Below are positions 32,866-46,900 of a stretch of 64,000 nt of DNA, one piece after another (position 1 is the stretch's first letter; each line of letters starts with the position of its first letter). Source of the DNA: Nemopilema nomurai (taxonomy: Eukaryota > Cnidaria > Scyphozoa > Rhizostomeae > Rhizostomatidae); contig ML133386.1 in NCBI GenBank assembly GCA_003864495.1, forward strand, positions 558,001-622,000, read 5' to 3'. The notes below the pieces were generated by a model. The model saw nothing but the letters and a program-made list of their open reading frames with translations. It was not told where the DNA came from and searched no databases. The position numbers were made by a program, and so were the translations under genes.

Positions 32866-35800
32866 ATGGCGGAGTCTAGCACAGATACAATGTCTGAGGT
32901 GAAAGATGGTAAGATTGCGAGTAATTTGTTATTATTCACTTTGTATTCCTGGATTTGAGATAAAGGCATTTTCGATAAAAGGTTTTTTCCAAATCCAAGA
33001 AGAACTCTAGTGGTATTTTGCACCGCTACTCTAGCGATAAAGACCTCAATTATGGTTGCGAACGCCTCTCTAAAATGGGGTTATTAATTCTCTCTTACCC
33101 TTAAGAGTTTTGCTAGCGTAAGGATTTCTATCACAAAGAATCACTATACTTATATTATTGCTCTAATAGAATTACTTCTCAGTTCATGACTTTTGGAAGT
33201 TAGTAGTTTGCTAAGACGTTTCGAGTTTGCCCTGTAGGCCCGCCAAAATTTCTCTGCTTACCTTGTTGACAAAAATACACCTAGAGGGAATATAGAATTC
33301 GCCATTACAAATATTTGTCTTAATCGTTGCAGAGAAGGACTCCATGAAAGACAATTATACATACGATAACTAGATGTTTTGGGTTGGCCTGATTTTATTT
33401 GCTGTTGAAAATAACCAGCTAATTTCTCAATCGAAATGGCGCGATTATGTTTTTATGGGATCTAATCCTTTTAGAATACCATATGTCCCACCATGTGGAG
33501 AGCCTTAGAGAGCTTATGTAATTCCAACATTGCTTGCAAGTTGCAGGTGTTTTTGCGCAATTTTCAAGTGTCTGAGCAGACTGTTTTGTTGATTTTACTC
33601 AGTATTAAATGCACTGAATACTGATTTTTTTACAATGCATTGATATTCTTTATAATGCCTTTTCTTGCCCTTGTTTTCAATTATTATTTGGAATGGTCTG
33701 AGACTCATATCCATGCAAATTCCTTTACTCATAGATGTTTACTCATAGATAGCTTGCAAGATTAGACTACTACATGTAATTAATCTAAATAGTATTCCAT
33801 TATTTATGCAATTTACTAAGCAAATGGGTAAAGCAAGAAGCTAGGCCAGATTTGAGCAGAGCACCAAGACACTAAATGTAGCATTCAAAATCAAAATTGA
33901 GAGCATAAATCTTTAAGCAAACAATTTAGCAGATTATGAGATGAGGATTGACACAAATAGTGTTTCTGTGTTTGTTTTTCCCCAGTGAAACTTTTGATTT
34001 AGGGAACATTTTCAATCAAAATCAAAGATAATCTGCCTCTAAATCAACTTACCCTTGTTTTGATTGTGTCTCAAATGGTACGCTTTGTTGCGGATGTAAT
34101 GACCCTTTTCTTTGATGTGTTTATTGTTATTTTTGCATCAGTCCATACTTTTCTAAAATTCTTCTGATCATAGAGTTATTAATTTCATCTGGTAGCACCA
34201 GATTTCAATGGTGTAGTATTCTTTTGTTGCTTTTTTAATGGTTTGAGCAAAATGAAACTAGTAACTTTTCTTCTTCAAATATTTCCTCCCCTCTAAAGCA
34301 ATTTTATGATGACTCTGCAGCAAATCCTTGGTGTCATATACCTCTGATAATATTGTTTTTTTCATTTGAACAGTGATGTACCTCTGTTCTCATATGATTT
34401 GAGGCTGCACAAATATCTAAGTTGCTTAGGGGCCTGTTGGTTTCCCACTTGTGGATATTATTTGGTGGTCGAGAAGTTGACTGTGTTTCTTTTCATTCCA
34501 GAAGTTTTTATGTTCAGCCTTTAGTATCAGAGCACTTTGGTATCAATGCAGCTGGTTCTCTGCGTTATTTTGAAGTTTAGTGGGATCAGTGGTTTTTTGG
34601 ATTTAAATGCATAATCTAAGATTGTGGGATACAGAACTGGACAATTTGCTGACCAAAATCTGTTAACATCTTCAAATCATAACAGTAATCTTTATAATCT
34701 AAGATTATGATCATTAATTGAGGTAGTTTGTGCAAAATGAGCATAATATTATAATGTTGGAATTTGAGCAACACTTTGTTGATGTTTTAATGGTTAAAAG
34801 TAAAATTTTAAGTGTAGAAATTCAAGGGTTGCCCTTAAAAGAGCAAATTTCAAAGATCTACAGTTACGCCCATGTGGTTTAATGAGCAATAGCGTTGAGG
34901 GCTCTATTGTGAAATTTCTAGCAGTGCCCTCTATTCACTGCATGGGCAGCATGTGGATAGCTGAGTTGAACTGCAAATTATAAATTGCAAATATCCTTGA
35001 GTCATTTTGAATTTTAAGAGCGGTTTAGTATTGTATCCCTCAGTTCTTGAACTAAATGCACAACTTTCTATTCTTAGCTCAACAAAAATTTCCTAACCTA
35101 TTTTGTTAGCATCTCTTACCATTGTAATTAATGAACAAGAATTTGGAACCTCCTGTGAGTGGTGTTGTTTACTGAATGACATCACCCTGGATCATAGAAG
35201 GTTTCCCAAATCATAAATTGAAATTAGTTTGTGAGGTTGTTCGGAGGATCCAAGTTATCATGATCATTATGACTAAGTTGAAGTTAATGCAGACATTTCA
35301 AATTATTAGCAGTCAGGAAAAATTTTGTTAATACAACTACAAAGTAATACTTATTGTGTACTTATTGTAGACAAAGATAAATATAAAAGGCTATTTTTTT
35401 ATTTTGAAACATTTTTTCTTTGTTTTTTCGTTTTCAACTTCAATTTACTAAGAATAGTTGCTTGCTCCCTTCAAATCGTTTGGGTGTGAGCCCCCTCTAA
35501 ATGTTTGCCTTGTTAGCTTTGGGGACCAAATTATGGTTGATCTGATTTATTGTCAATTGCCAATGTCCACGTATTTATTTCATTGCCAGGTACCAACGAG
35601 GCAGGATCATGTGACACGTCGACTCCGTGCGAAGAAGCTCCCAAAAGTGCGAGTCAAACCGAGCCGCACACAGAGGAAGCAAGCGCTGCGGAGGAGCAAG
35701 TAAAAACTGCGGAAGGGGAAAGCGCGGCACAGCGGCAACAACCCGAGTCAGCTGCGGAGGATTCCCATCCTGAAAAAAGCCCGGAGAAAGAAGAAGAGGG

Positions 35801-38800
35801 ATCTCCAAGTGAGAAAGAGGGCACGCCCAAAGCCCAAAGGACACCCCCATCAGATCGGAAAGGGGCGCGCAAGGACGATATCAGTGATGAACAGCGCAAA
35901 GCGAACATCGAGGAACTGAGGAAGAAGAAAATAACAGATTATAAAAAGAAGGAAGACGAGAAGCGCAAAGCGGTCTTGGAAAGGAAGAGGAAATTAGAAG
36001 AGGCAGAAAAGGCGAAGCAAGAAGCGCTGATGAAGAAAATCAGCGGGCCCGCAACTGCTCCTCCGAAACGACCAGCATCGGCGCCAGCTAGACGCGCAGC
36101 ATCATTTTCAAGTTTGGCGTACCTGAAGAAAACTCACGCGGTTGCCCAAGAGATTGACATCGATGGTAAAAAGCCGGGAAAAGCGAAGGAGGCAGAAGAC
36201 AAAGTGACGAAACCCACGGTGGACCACGACAGGAGACGAACTCTCCCTTCAAGACCAAGAAGTGCCATGGAAAGGAAACGCCCGAGCTCTTTTTCGTCGG
36301 ACAAGCCGAAGCCCAGTGTGCAAAAGGTCGTGCCGGATACGAGCACTCCCGCGGTAGGGGGGAGGCCAAGGTCCTCAATAGGAACTCGGGCGGAACCAAA
36401 AATCCGACAATCTCTCACAAATTTACCTCATCGACCCCCGTCGGCATCGTCCAGCCGGGTCGCGGCGAAGGTAGACGACGGTAGACAGAAAGCGCCGACG
36501 GCGAGACCAATGCCTAGGCCAATGCCGACGCTTCCGGGGAAGCCCCTTGTGCCTCCAAGCAAGGAAAGGGAGTTGAAGAAAGCCAAGTCCACCAGTTCAG
36601 TCGTACACCATGGAGTGCTTGATAAAAGCAAAAAGCCGACTGCGCCCGAAAAGAAAGAGCCCGAGAAAGCCAAAATGAAAGCGGAGCCTGCGAAGCCACC
36701 TGCGAAGCCGCCTGCGAGCAAGGCCGAGAATGCCGAAAAGCGACAGAGTATAGGGAAGCCGAAGGATCCCGAGAAGACTCAACGAAGACGCTCCCACGAA
36801 GGGCCGAAGGCAGAGGGGCCTAAGAAGGCAGAGGGGCCTAAGAAGGCAGAGGGGCCTAAAAAGGCAGAGGGGCCTAAGAAGGCAGAGGGGCCTAAGAAGG
36901 CAGAGGGGCATAAAAAGGCAGAGGGGCCTAAGAAGGCAGGAATAACGAACGAAGCTGATGCGAAGAGGTTGCTTGCAGAGAAGAGACGACAGGTGAAGGT
37001 GGAAGCAGAGAGGAAGGCGCTTGAAGAACAGAACAAGCTGGAAGAAGACAGAAAGCGGAGGGAGGAGGAGCAGAAAATAAGGGTAGAAGAGTTGAAAAGG
37101 GAAGAAGAACGCCAAAAGGCACATTTGGAAGAGCTGAGGAAGGAAGCAGAAGAACGCGAAAGAAAAGAACAAGAGGAGAAGGAAAGGAGAGAGATGGAGG
37201 AAAAGGAGAGAATGGAGGCTGAAAAGCGGCTGAGGCAGGAGGATATTGACAGGCGTGCCCAGGAAGAAGTGGAGCGGCGGGCGAAGGAGAGGGAACAGAA
37301 ACGACAGCAGGAAGAAGCTGACCGTTTAGAGAGGAAAAGGGTAGGTGCTGGGCCTGAGGCTTTTTGGTGTGAAGCTTGTTTTTTGGAAAGCAAGTAGAGT
37401 TGCAATTATCAGATTAGTATGAACTTTTTAAAGATTTTTTTGAGAATTTCTCCGTCAAAATTGACAGTAATAGAACCTTCGTAATTTTATTGTTTTGAAT
37501 CTTTCCTCAATTTCACTTTTTTTCCGCCTAGAGAGTGCAAGAAATTCTTGGCTCACGGATCCGAGGCTCTCCGGGGTCGGAGAGGCCAGTTTCGCCAACC
37601 CCGTTTGTAACGGCAAGCCCAGACGAGGCTCCAAGAGAGGTAATCCATCTTTGATTTTCTCTAAATTTATGTCCAGTCGGGCAATGATCACCAAATCTTT
37701 TTCGGCAAAAGACGAGCATTAGTCAAGTTTTGAAAGAATCAGAGCTACGTGAAATTATTTGACCTAAATTTTAAACACTTTAGCCACTCATTGGGAAAGT
37801 ATTGCGGAGAAATGGAGGAGGGGGACAATCTTTGCCAACGATCCTTTGATTGTTTTTGTATCTAGAAATTAGGAAAGATCAGGTTGAATAAGGGCTGAGG
37901 TCTGGAAAAGTCCCTTGAAATCTCTTTGCTATTAGGTCTATATTTGACATCCGAGTACTGCTGCCAAACCTTTTGAAATTTGAAGCCTGCCAAAAGAAAA
38001 ACCCTGTTTATCAACCAACCATCTTGGTAGTTCTCCCTTAACCATGCATTTGATTTTCCAAGAATTCTCCACCGGCAATCGACTCTGCTAACTCGGCGAG
38101 GGACCGGGTGCAAAAACTGCTGGAGAAGACCCAGCGCAAGTCGGAAGAAGGCCAGAACGGCTTTGTGGAGGGCGAGGTTGTGAAGCCGACGCGGTGCCGG
38201 CATCTGTAAATGTGGAGGAGCAGGCGAACTCAACCGAAGTCAAGCCGGAAGAAGGTACTTCTCTTACCGAGGCTGACCAATCAGAACTGGAGAATGCAGC
38301 TGAAGGCAGCAAAGGGGAGCAGTTGGACCAGCAGCCTGGCCACGCAAAAGTCAACGGACTGGAAAATAACGTAAACAAAGATGCGGCCGTCTCGAAAAAT
38401 GTGAGTGCACTTCGCAGGCAGCCATCCTAAATTTAAATGCGTGGAGTTGATTTTGAAGCCGGGTTTCACACCAATGGAATCAGGGCTCAAGAAGGGGAGG
38501 GGGTGACAACTGGTACCTCAGAAGAGTGGTGCTTCAAGAAGCAGTTACTTTATGCTAGAGACCGACATGAAGTTCTACATCACGATCCAAGTAGAAAAGA
38601 CATGCCATCTCAACCTTAACTAGCCTGCAGTAATTATGAGTGGCCTGGCTTGCAACGCACATGGCTTCTAAAGTGACGTCAAACATTTGAAATACTTACT
38701 TTTCAATTCTCATTTCTAGTTTTATTTCTTTTTAATTTTTGCTGTTGTACCACATTAATCGAGGAATCTTCTTGTTAGGGCGAGAAGGAAGATACGACGA

Positions 38801-38982
38801 CGTCAATGGAGGAAAATAAGCTTTGGAATGAGGCTGAGAAAGTGATGTCAGAAAACGGAGAGAACCTTAAAAAGTCGTTAGATAAATCCAGCTCTAGCAT
38901 AAATGAACAGGACCAGAACAACGATGAGAACAGACTGTGGCAATTGGTGGAAGGGCAGCTAGAACTCGAAGAATGTTTCTAG
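32866..38982 (+). CDS. MAP7/ensconsin-like Lys/Glu-rich microtubule-associated protein (5 exons, frame break in exon 4)
   Basis: Exons: 32866-32908 (start [14 protein letters not shown]), 35590-37340 (583 codons), 37532-37639, 38063-38400, 38779-38982 (stop TAG). Exon 1 joins exon 2 in phase across a 2.7-kb intron. The product has an acidic N-terminus, a charged helix (about 125-170: [20 protein letters not shown]), a basic Ser/Pro-rich middle ([18 protein letters not shown]), a GPKKAE hexapeptide array (about 418-463) and a long charged coiled coil (about 467-598: [13 protein letters not shown] ... RLERKR) with RVQEILGSR after it, resembling the C-terminal kinesin-1-binding MAP7 domain. Exon 4 is 338 nt and its first frame meets TAA at 38207. 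A frame offset by one base stays open and joins exon 5. With the stop the protein is 682 aa; if the break is an error, about 814 aa. Low-complexity K/E proteins can mimic this family. Confidence 0.62.
32909..35589. other. Large first intron of the MAP7-like gene
   Basis: About 2.7 kb of AT-rich sequence bounded by GATG/GTAAGATT and TTTCATTGCCAG. I saw no repeats, no recognisable coding sequence and no RNA gene in it. Confidence 0.6.
36800..36940 (+). repeat. 18-bp coding repeat (GPKKAE hexapeptide)
   Basis: About seven near-identical 18-bp units (GAGGGGCCTAAGAAGGCA) within exon 2 of the MAP7-like gene. They encode EGPKKA repeats; one unit has EGHKKA and the first is EGPKA-like. DNA identity between units is almost complete, including third positions, so the array is young or kept uniform. 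Its length is probably polymorphic. Confidence 0.95.
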
Positions 38983-41900
38983 GCCAAGGTATCCGTAGCG
39001 TATTTCAATTCTGTTGACGAGTTGCAATAGTTTTCGTAGACACGTCTTGGTATGCACGTGTTGTGGCGGTGTAAGTCACGTGATCTGTTCGGGGCAAAGC
39101 AATGTTTACTTGGTGTTTAGGGACATTGTTTCTCAGGCTATTTGGCATTATGTGTAGGTAGAATTCAGGCCCTATTTTATTTTCTGCTAATTTCGAGGCA
39201 GAGCACTTAAGCTAGCATCCTCTAGCCAGATGCAGTACCCCACTTTGCCATATTTGTCCATTCAATTTAGTAAATGATCAACGTAATTGCCTGTCCGTTT
39301 GTTGTCTCCATGAATTGGGCCTACTGTAGTTCTCAAGCCCTTCATGAAGCAGAACTATGATTGTTTAAAGATGTTTGAATATTTGTACAGTTCACATGTC
39401 TAAGACACGCTATTGACCTACCAATTGTTCACACTTGTTAAAACTTTGCACATCATCTACAGTACTCCTCGATTCTGTTTCCCACATTTAAACCTCTGTG
39501 TATCTGTGACGTAATTTAAAATTAAGATTAAATTGAAATATTTAGCGATTTTCCGCTTATTTAAACTCCTCTTGCCAAAGACAGCGTTGTAATATTGGAT
39601 CACTGCGAATAAGGCATTTCTGTCAATGGTCCTTTTGCTGTCATAGTGCCAGCCTCTCTGCCTTTGCGAATAGCTGTTTCACCGCTCTCTATTCGAACAT
39701 CGACGTCCTCGTGAAAAGATTATGTATATTTAAGAATTATTTGGACGATTTCATAGAGGCATCTCCCGGCTTTTCATCCGAAAAAGTCTAGCCCCCTTTT
39801 TCTTACGAACAAATTAAGCGTCATTTTGTAGCAAAAATAGATTCGTTACATGTAGTCAGCCGTGTCGTGTTTCCAGCCTTTTTTGATGTTGTTGATGTTG
39901 TTTTGGTTGTGAAGCGTTAGTTGCACTGATGTAAGTTTTGAGTCATTCGCAAATTTTATTCGCTTTCCCACGCAGAGGGAAGATAGACCCGCAGTACTAA
40001 TTTCGAGCAGATAATAACGGTGTTAACCGCCCTTGTTGTCCGTGGCTAGCCAATTGTACTTTGTGTTTATATATTGTACGCCAGGGGGTGGTGCTCTGTA
40101 TTCTTGAAGCCAAGTGCTAGCTGTTTCTTTAAAGTTCTGGGGCCATGGTAAGCATCATGTAATTGATAATGCATTTTGCGAAGGTGTACGTCTTGCGTTA
40201 AAACTACGTCGAAGGTGTACGTCGAAACAGCCCCTTGCATTGATGCCCGGTTAAACTGGACACCTGAAATGTGGGCGGAGTTCTTCTCCAACTTGCAAGC
40301 AAACAATCACCCTTGTGGTTTTGAAGTCTCCAATCAAGGCAAAGTTATGGTTGCCTGCAATGATGCCAGGGTCTTCATCTTTTGGGGGTATCTTGACCCC
40401 TGCAGAGTTCGTTCTAGCAAGAGTTGCCGTCATGTGGACACAATAGTGGCTTCGTCTTTCATAGTGCAACCATGTTGCTGATAAGCGCATGTGGCAAGGA
40501 ATAAGTGACGACATCGTTTCCCACGTGATCAGGTTTGGCAAGGTATTTAGAGTCCATTGGCCTCCTGGAAAAGGAACAAGGAGCCCCGCGAATCCTACTA
40601 TTGACGCAAAACCGAAGAATAATGGAGAAATTCCTATACCCCTTTGTATGATTGTCTTGCTGGGTTTTGCATCATCCTTTTCGTTATTCTATTCCTCTGC
40701 GTTCAAGCCCTGATCCTTAGATTGAATTAAATAATGGAGCCCGCCCAATACTATCGCAGCTGCTGCAATCCCCATGTGCAGCAAATCTTTATGTTTTTAT
40801 GGCGCAAGGAATGTGTAACAACTTGATCTCCATAGTGCACGGCCGTCACTTTGTGGCCCCATCTTGGTTTATACAAAAGCCCTTACTTGTGTTAAATGTG
40901 TCGGGTTTTATCTCGTCTGGTCCAAGCCATTGTCTGGTCCAGGCGGAGTCTGCACCGACCAACGAGGGAGGCATTCGTTCCCTCACCGTCTCGATCTCTT
41001 ATCTTCAAATCTGAGGGTATCCCACACACATGGTCTGCTGAAAATATTCAGGCTCACGTCACACGGGTAGTCTTCACAATACAGAGTGGTAGCCTGCTAG
41101 TGGGTTGTTTTTCTTAATTAAAGAAGGGTTGTGGGAACAGATGAATTTTGATGTCTGTTTGTTCGGCCATATGGCGGAAAGAGGACAGGAGATTTGTTTT
41201 GAATTTAAGTGACCCCCGGCCTTATGCTTCTAAGCCTTATGATGCCCAAGAGGAAATTATGAAATGGCTCATTGTCTAAGCATTATGCTCAGGAGCATTC
41301 ATAAATATGGCTAAATAATACACAACTGTCATACACGCTATCACAAAACAACTAGTGTACACAATTAGATTCCCGCGTTGATTCAAAACAGTCACTTATG
41401 ACGTCATATCCTTCCCATGCCTCACCCCCATTATGCGTTAGGCTGAACTGTCGTCACTGCAATGGTCTCATGAAACTTGTGGTTCGATCACAATCCGTAT
41501 TTTCTAAAAATCATTTCTGAGCCAATGTTGTTTTTTATAATCGTTTTCAAATACAGGCGACGGAAAAACATCGGGTTTCATGCAAAAAGATGAGATGGAA
41601 TAGCTTCTGCAGCAAAAGTCCATGTGACAAGGTATTTCGTCTCGTCCTTAAATTCTGGGGTATGGAGAACCACGTGGTTAGTGTGGTGGCCATTCGCCCG
41701 GGCCTGTTCCCTTTTTGGCAGGATGCCGAGCCCTCGACCGCCCCCCGTGATAATTCGCGTTTCTTTTGTTTCTGAATTGTATGAATTGGATCGGTTTTTA
41801 ATCCTATTGTAGAGGGTACAGCAAGTGATTCTCGACATAATGTGCGCCCGATAACATAGCAGACATTTCGGGGTTTGTGGAACAAATTCTTTCGACTGCT

Positions 41901-43961
41901 TCCAGATGGAATGGGACCGTTTTGAACGGAAGATCACCACTCTTTGAAGGTAAAGCCAAACTTCTTTTTGATAAACCAAATCTTGTTCATAGTTGTCTGA
42001 TGCGGATTTGTTCACTTCCTGCGATGGAAAGCGCTCGGATAATTGTCAATTTCAAAACTCCTCTTTTACTTCAAGGATCTGCCGAGTAAAAAACTTTTCT
42101 TGAGGTCTAGTCATCCAAAATCCAATTAAAAGTTTCCTTTCACATAAATCTGAGTTTCCCTCGCATGTAAGAAATTATCTTTGCTAGATTGGAACAATCG
42201 TCACTTATTTGGCCCTTATTAAATCGCAAATGTTTTATCTTGTTTCTCTAAAAGGGCTTAAAGAACGTTCGGCATCCACCAGGTGCTTTAAATCGTCCTT
42301 CGCTCCAACAATTCGCCTCCCTTGATTTTTTGGCTTATGCTTGCCGTCCTTCGCTTTTTCCTCTGCTCTCCCGCGCCGTCCGGGCAATTCAACGTCCCTA
42401 TTCTGGCTGCTTTTCCGCAAACGGGGCTTCAGCTTGACATGAAAACAAAAATAGCGACAAATCTTCGAACGTTGGATCACTGGAAGCTCCAAACACCTCT
42501 TTAGTTTGTACTGAGTTCCATGCCTTCTCAGTACTTTGGAAAAGCAGCTCATCGGCCCTCCTCTCCTCGCATAAGTGTGAAGGGCCATTTTCCCCCAAAT
42601 GATGTTTATTTGAATTGGTTTAGTTATATTCACGCTAAACAATCTACAAAATGACTTCTTATTTTTCACGCCCCACAATTTGTCTAGTTGTTTTGAGAAT
42701 GGCCCATAAACGGGGTTTTTCTTCCTGAATAGTCAATATAAATGATTTTTGTGAAAGTTGGTGAGACAGCGAACACAAATAAGGACACAGGTGAAGGGTT
42801 GGACTAACTATATGGTTTTTGGTTTTTTCTGATGTTTGACAAACGTTAATTGCAGGAAATGTCTTCCCTTTTGTAGCCCTTCTCCGCAGCTCTTTCCCGC
42901 AGCCCTTTCCCGCAGCCTTTCTGCTACGCATCAGACGTTGGATTGCAAACTGGGGGCACAGATGAGCTTATTATGCTTGATGATCGCTGCCCCCAGCTAT
43001 ATACCCCTACTTGGGTTTGTCTCTGTTGACAAACTTTGAAAGTGGCCTTTGAAGAACAGCAACATCAGCACCCCTGATTCAGTACACACCGGCCCTCTGC
43101 TCCTCCGCAGGCGCCATCCAGAACGACCATAGAACTTGGTGACTGAACCGGGTCAAGACGAACCAGGATTCATTGAGAAAACTCAACCAATGAACTTGTT
43201 CATGCAGCACTTTTTATTTCGACCTCACATTAAAGCTCTAAAATGAGCCCCGGATTTGGTGTCATGGTTAACCAAAAAAGCCCCTGCCAACTATTAATTT
43301 GAAGCTATTCCTCAAGAGCGGTCTCAGGTCCCCGTTGACGGAATCAAAATAGAAACTCTTTCAGATATAGACATGTGAAGGATCACTATTTCTTTGAGGT
43401 GATCTATCTTGCCCAGAAACCCATACCAGTGATTGGCGAGTCAATGGAAAGAATTCTGTGGCTTTTCAGGAAATTTTATTAGCCTACCAATCTCCAGTTT
43501 ATTGGGAAATATTTTTCGATAGAACACTTATTGTTACTGTAGGTGAACAATTTAAGACACGTTTGTTTCTTTCAAGATATCGGGTCCAATCACAGATTCT
43601 TTAGATTTATCGGTCCCTATAATACAATTAAACTGTTATCCTGCGTAAATATAGTTGCTGAGACATTATCCATATAAATGTTCTCATTCATACATTTAAA
43701 AAGTATGCCCACAATAACTTCAAAATAAATTGGTTATAAACAGCCTTGGTGTTTGTGGTTTTAGCAAGAGATACCGTCTTCCGAGGTTTCCTGCAAACAG
43801 CCGCAGGGCCCCAGTTCTTGTGCTTCTCGCTCATTCTCGACCGGCCTACGCCAGCGTCTCTTCACGAGCCATCTACAAACGTTTGGAGGAGACCTTCCTG
43901 TCAAAGGCACACGGAGGAGACAGTCAGGAGCAATCAGTAAGAGAACTCGGGCGCTTTCACC
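38983..43961. other. MAP7-like 3' region and NOX4 upstream region
   Basis: Nearly 5 kb without a recognisable gene. ATTAAA at 39527-39532 is a possible polyadenylation signal for the MAP7-like gene. Opposed open frames of 60-147 codons at 40067-40541, 41547-42089 and 42235-42931 overlap one another, have no family resemblance and look like chance frames. A short TTTCCCGCAGCCC duplication lies at about 42886-42920. GC-richer sequence from about 43745 to 43961 probably contains the NOX4 5' UTR. Confidence 0.5.
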
Positions 43962-46900
43962 ATGGCAAAGAATCTGCGCAGCCTTTGGTACAACCAGGTC
44001 TGGAAGTTTGTCGTAATTGTAAGTCCGCTGTCGATTTTCATTTTCCTTGCCGTTCCCTTATTCTTATTTTCACATTGCCATCAATTCCATCAAATTATGT
44101 TTCCCTTTCAACATGCATTAGAAAAATCTTTCAGTGTTTCTCAGTTTTGACCTTAAACGTTAAAATCAGAAAAAACTTTTAATTAGCTGAACTTGCTAAT
44201 CTGTGAAAATGACTTGGGTATTCAGGTGGGTGAGAGATGTCTTTGTTGGTCGTGGGCGAGTGGAGATCAAGAGAATTTCCGGTGTGGTATTCTCTTTTAA
44301 TAATGGATCATTTGTTGACAACGAGTTTCGTGCGTCTACCTATTCCCGTGCCTGCCTCTTTTTCGCTATAAGCTGTCTCGGTTGCGAATCTCCTTCCTAG
44401 TATTGATGTGTTACATGCAGAAGCACAAATGGTTAATGAACGAAACGCGTACGATTTAAATTCAAGGAACAGAAATTAATGATCGCCTTCATTACCAAGG
44501 AAGTCCATTATCTCAATAAGTTTAAAGTAGTTAACAGTTCAGGGGTTTTAACCCAGTCAAAGGCGGTTAAGGGGTGCAGCATTTGAGGGGTGCCAAATAT
44601 TTTCCTTTTGCGTCGATTGAAACAGAAAACCAAGTGTTCAGCGATTTCTCCTTTGCCGCAGCACTTAAGCCACTGCGAAGCACGACTAGATATCTTTTGG
44701 AAGGTCAACGGGACTTGAACGGTAGATACGAAACTCCTGAAGGATCTGTTTTGAAATTCCATTGGCCAAGTGTTGTATGCGTTTGCTCTGAAAGTCAAGA
44801 CATGTTTTCACTTTCAGTTTTGCTTGTGATTTTTGTGATTATTCTGAACAAGTAATTTTCCGGGACGATAGCCTTGGTCTTTCTGGGCCGCATTCATGTC
44901 CTCTACACAGCAGTTCTAGTACACTGCGAATGAGCAGCTATGCATCATGCATGTACTTTTATTGGTCTCAAAAATGCTTTGTGACAAGGGAACCAGAAAG
45001 ACAACTGGGGCAAATGACCTACCAGTCAATATGTTGTATAATACCCTGGTTTTGTGACAAGGTTTTTATGCCATGGTAGCAGGTTACGACCCTTTGTCTC
45101 TCGAACGAGTTCTGGTCGTGCTGCATTTCATGGGTCTACTCATCGTGAATACTTGCTTTATTCTGTACAAGCTTTAAACCATCGCTTTTGTTTTTTGTCT
45201 CAAGGCAGGTCATAAAACTAGTTGTGACAGTAAATCATAATGATGGAATCCTGAAATATTTGCTTACGGCAAAAGTTTTAATGTGGCAAAGGTTGCGGGT
45301 GCTTTAAGTGAGAGGGGGTGATTGGGCTTGAGATCGACGAGCAATAAAAGCACTGCGTTTTCATTTTTAATACCTTGACAAGTATTTAATAATTACCTAC
45401 CCTGGGTAACAGATTCACTATGTATAAAAAATACTCCATAATTTAACATTTAGCGAGTCTGGTACCCAGGGTAAGAGTAACCAAACGCGGTTACAAAAAA
45501 TGTTTTGAAAGAACTGCGGATTATATAGTAGTTGTGGGTCACGTAGTCATAGTATGTCATGGCTTATGGAGAAAGTGGCCACAGACCACTCGCTTTTTGA
45601 GAAGGTTTTCTACGACGCTCTTCCAGGCACATTTAGTTCCAAAGCTAAAGATTTATTGTGAAAATCAGGTATTCAACATTGCTTTAGTTTACTACAACCT
45701 ATTAATATCGATTTTTAGATGTCGACATTCAATGTCAAGAAGGTAGATAGGTAGTCGAACACCTCGTAATGTAATTAATTGCTCCATGCCATTTTTAAAT
45801 TGATAAACCCTCGATTGTATTCTTTTTCAGGGATTCCTTTTTGCTTCCAATCTAGTCATCTGCTACAAGACTTATCGAACATACCGCGATGAAGCCCAGT
45901 ACTACTACCTATACGAAATGCTTGGGGTATGTGCTTTTGTGCGTTACTCATTCAACCTAATGCAACAACAATCCCACTTTGAGCCTTCAAAGGAACGCCC
46001 GAAGCCAAAAGATCTTTTTCCCCTGGCAAATTTGATTCATGCGCTAGTCATTACTTCAGACAAGAGGAAGTCCTTCTGTCTCTTGGAATGAATGCCTGCC
46101 TTAAACCGCTCGCCATGGCTTTTAGCGTCAGCCTCCGAACATCCGTAATGTAATGTAGAACGAACTTCCTTTGCTAGGAATCCCTGTGCATTGCACGGGC
46201 AACAGCTGCCGCAATCTGCTTCAATACCTTGGCTGTGATGCTGTCCATGTGCAAAACGTTCGTCTCGTCTCTACGCAACCTCGTTTCCAAGGTAAGTCCC
46301 TGCAGTCAATTTGATGGCCGATGTTATCTCCAGAATTAGTGGAAGTGAAGCGGCTGTCTTTCTTGTTATCGTCATGTTTTCGTGGACAACACATATGTTT
46401 TAAACACAAGCCGGCTTTAAGGGCGAGGCTCTACGCGAGCAGATTGCAAATCGATTTGTCAACTACATAGCCATATGTTTTGCTTTTGAGTTAGTACATT
46501 CCACAGTGTAAATCGATAAAGTGGTATCAAAAGTTCATTTGAAGGCATAAACCATGGAATATGATCCCTCAAATGGGGTTTTTCGTTACCCATACGGGAA
46601 GATTCAGCTATTGCACGCAGTTTGATGGCTGTAAAAAATGCAGTTGCCTGTGCCTTTCAATGTGTTTCTGTTGTCAACGTTTCCTGAATCAACAATTGTA
46701 AAGGCGAGAAGATAACAACCACCAAGTTTTCATGATACAAAGGTGACTTAAATGTGCTGAAATATGAATGAGTTGATTGCACCCTAATGGATATCATCTT
46801 TCGTAGCTCTGCGTCCCTGGAATGAGAAAGATTTTTGACGAGAAAAAATCGATGCACATCTTCTGTGGAATGTTGCTTTGCTTTTTATCAAGTAAGACTT

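Noticed and set aside
36597..37405. Long open frames of 191 and 208 codons on the - strand
   Set aside because: They are antisense shadows of the Lys/Glu-rich MAP7-like exon; the Ser/Leu/Phe-rich translation is the expected mirror.
41547..42089. Opposed open frames of 112-145 codons between the MAP7-like gene and NOX4
   Set aside because: Overlapping frames on both strands, with no splice sites, family resemblance or compositional contrast.
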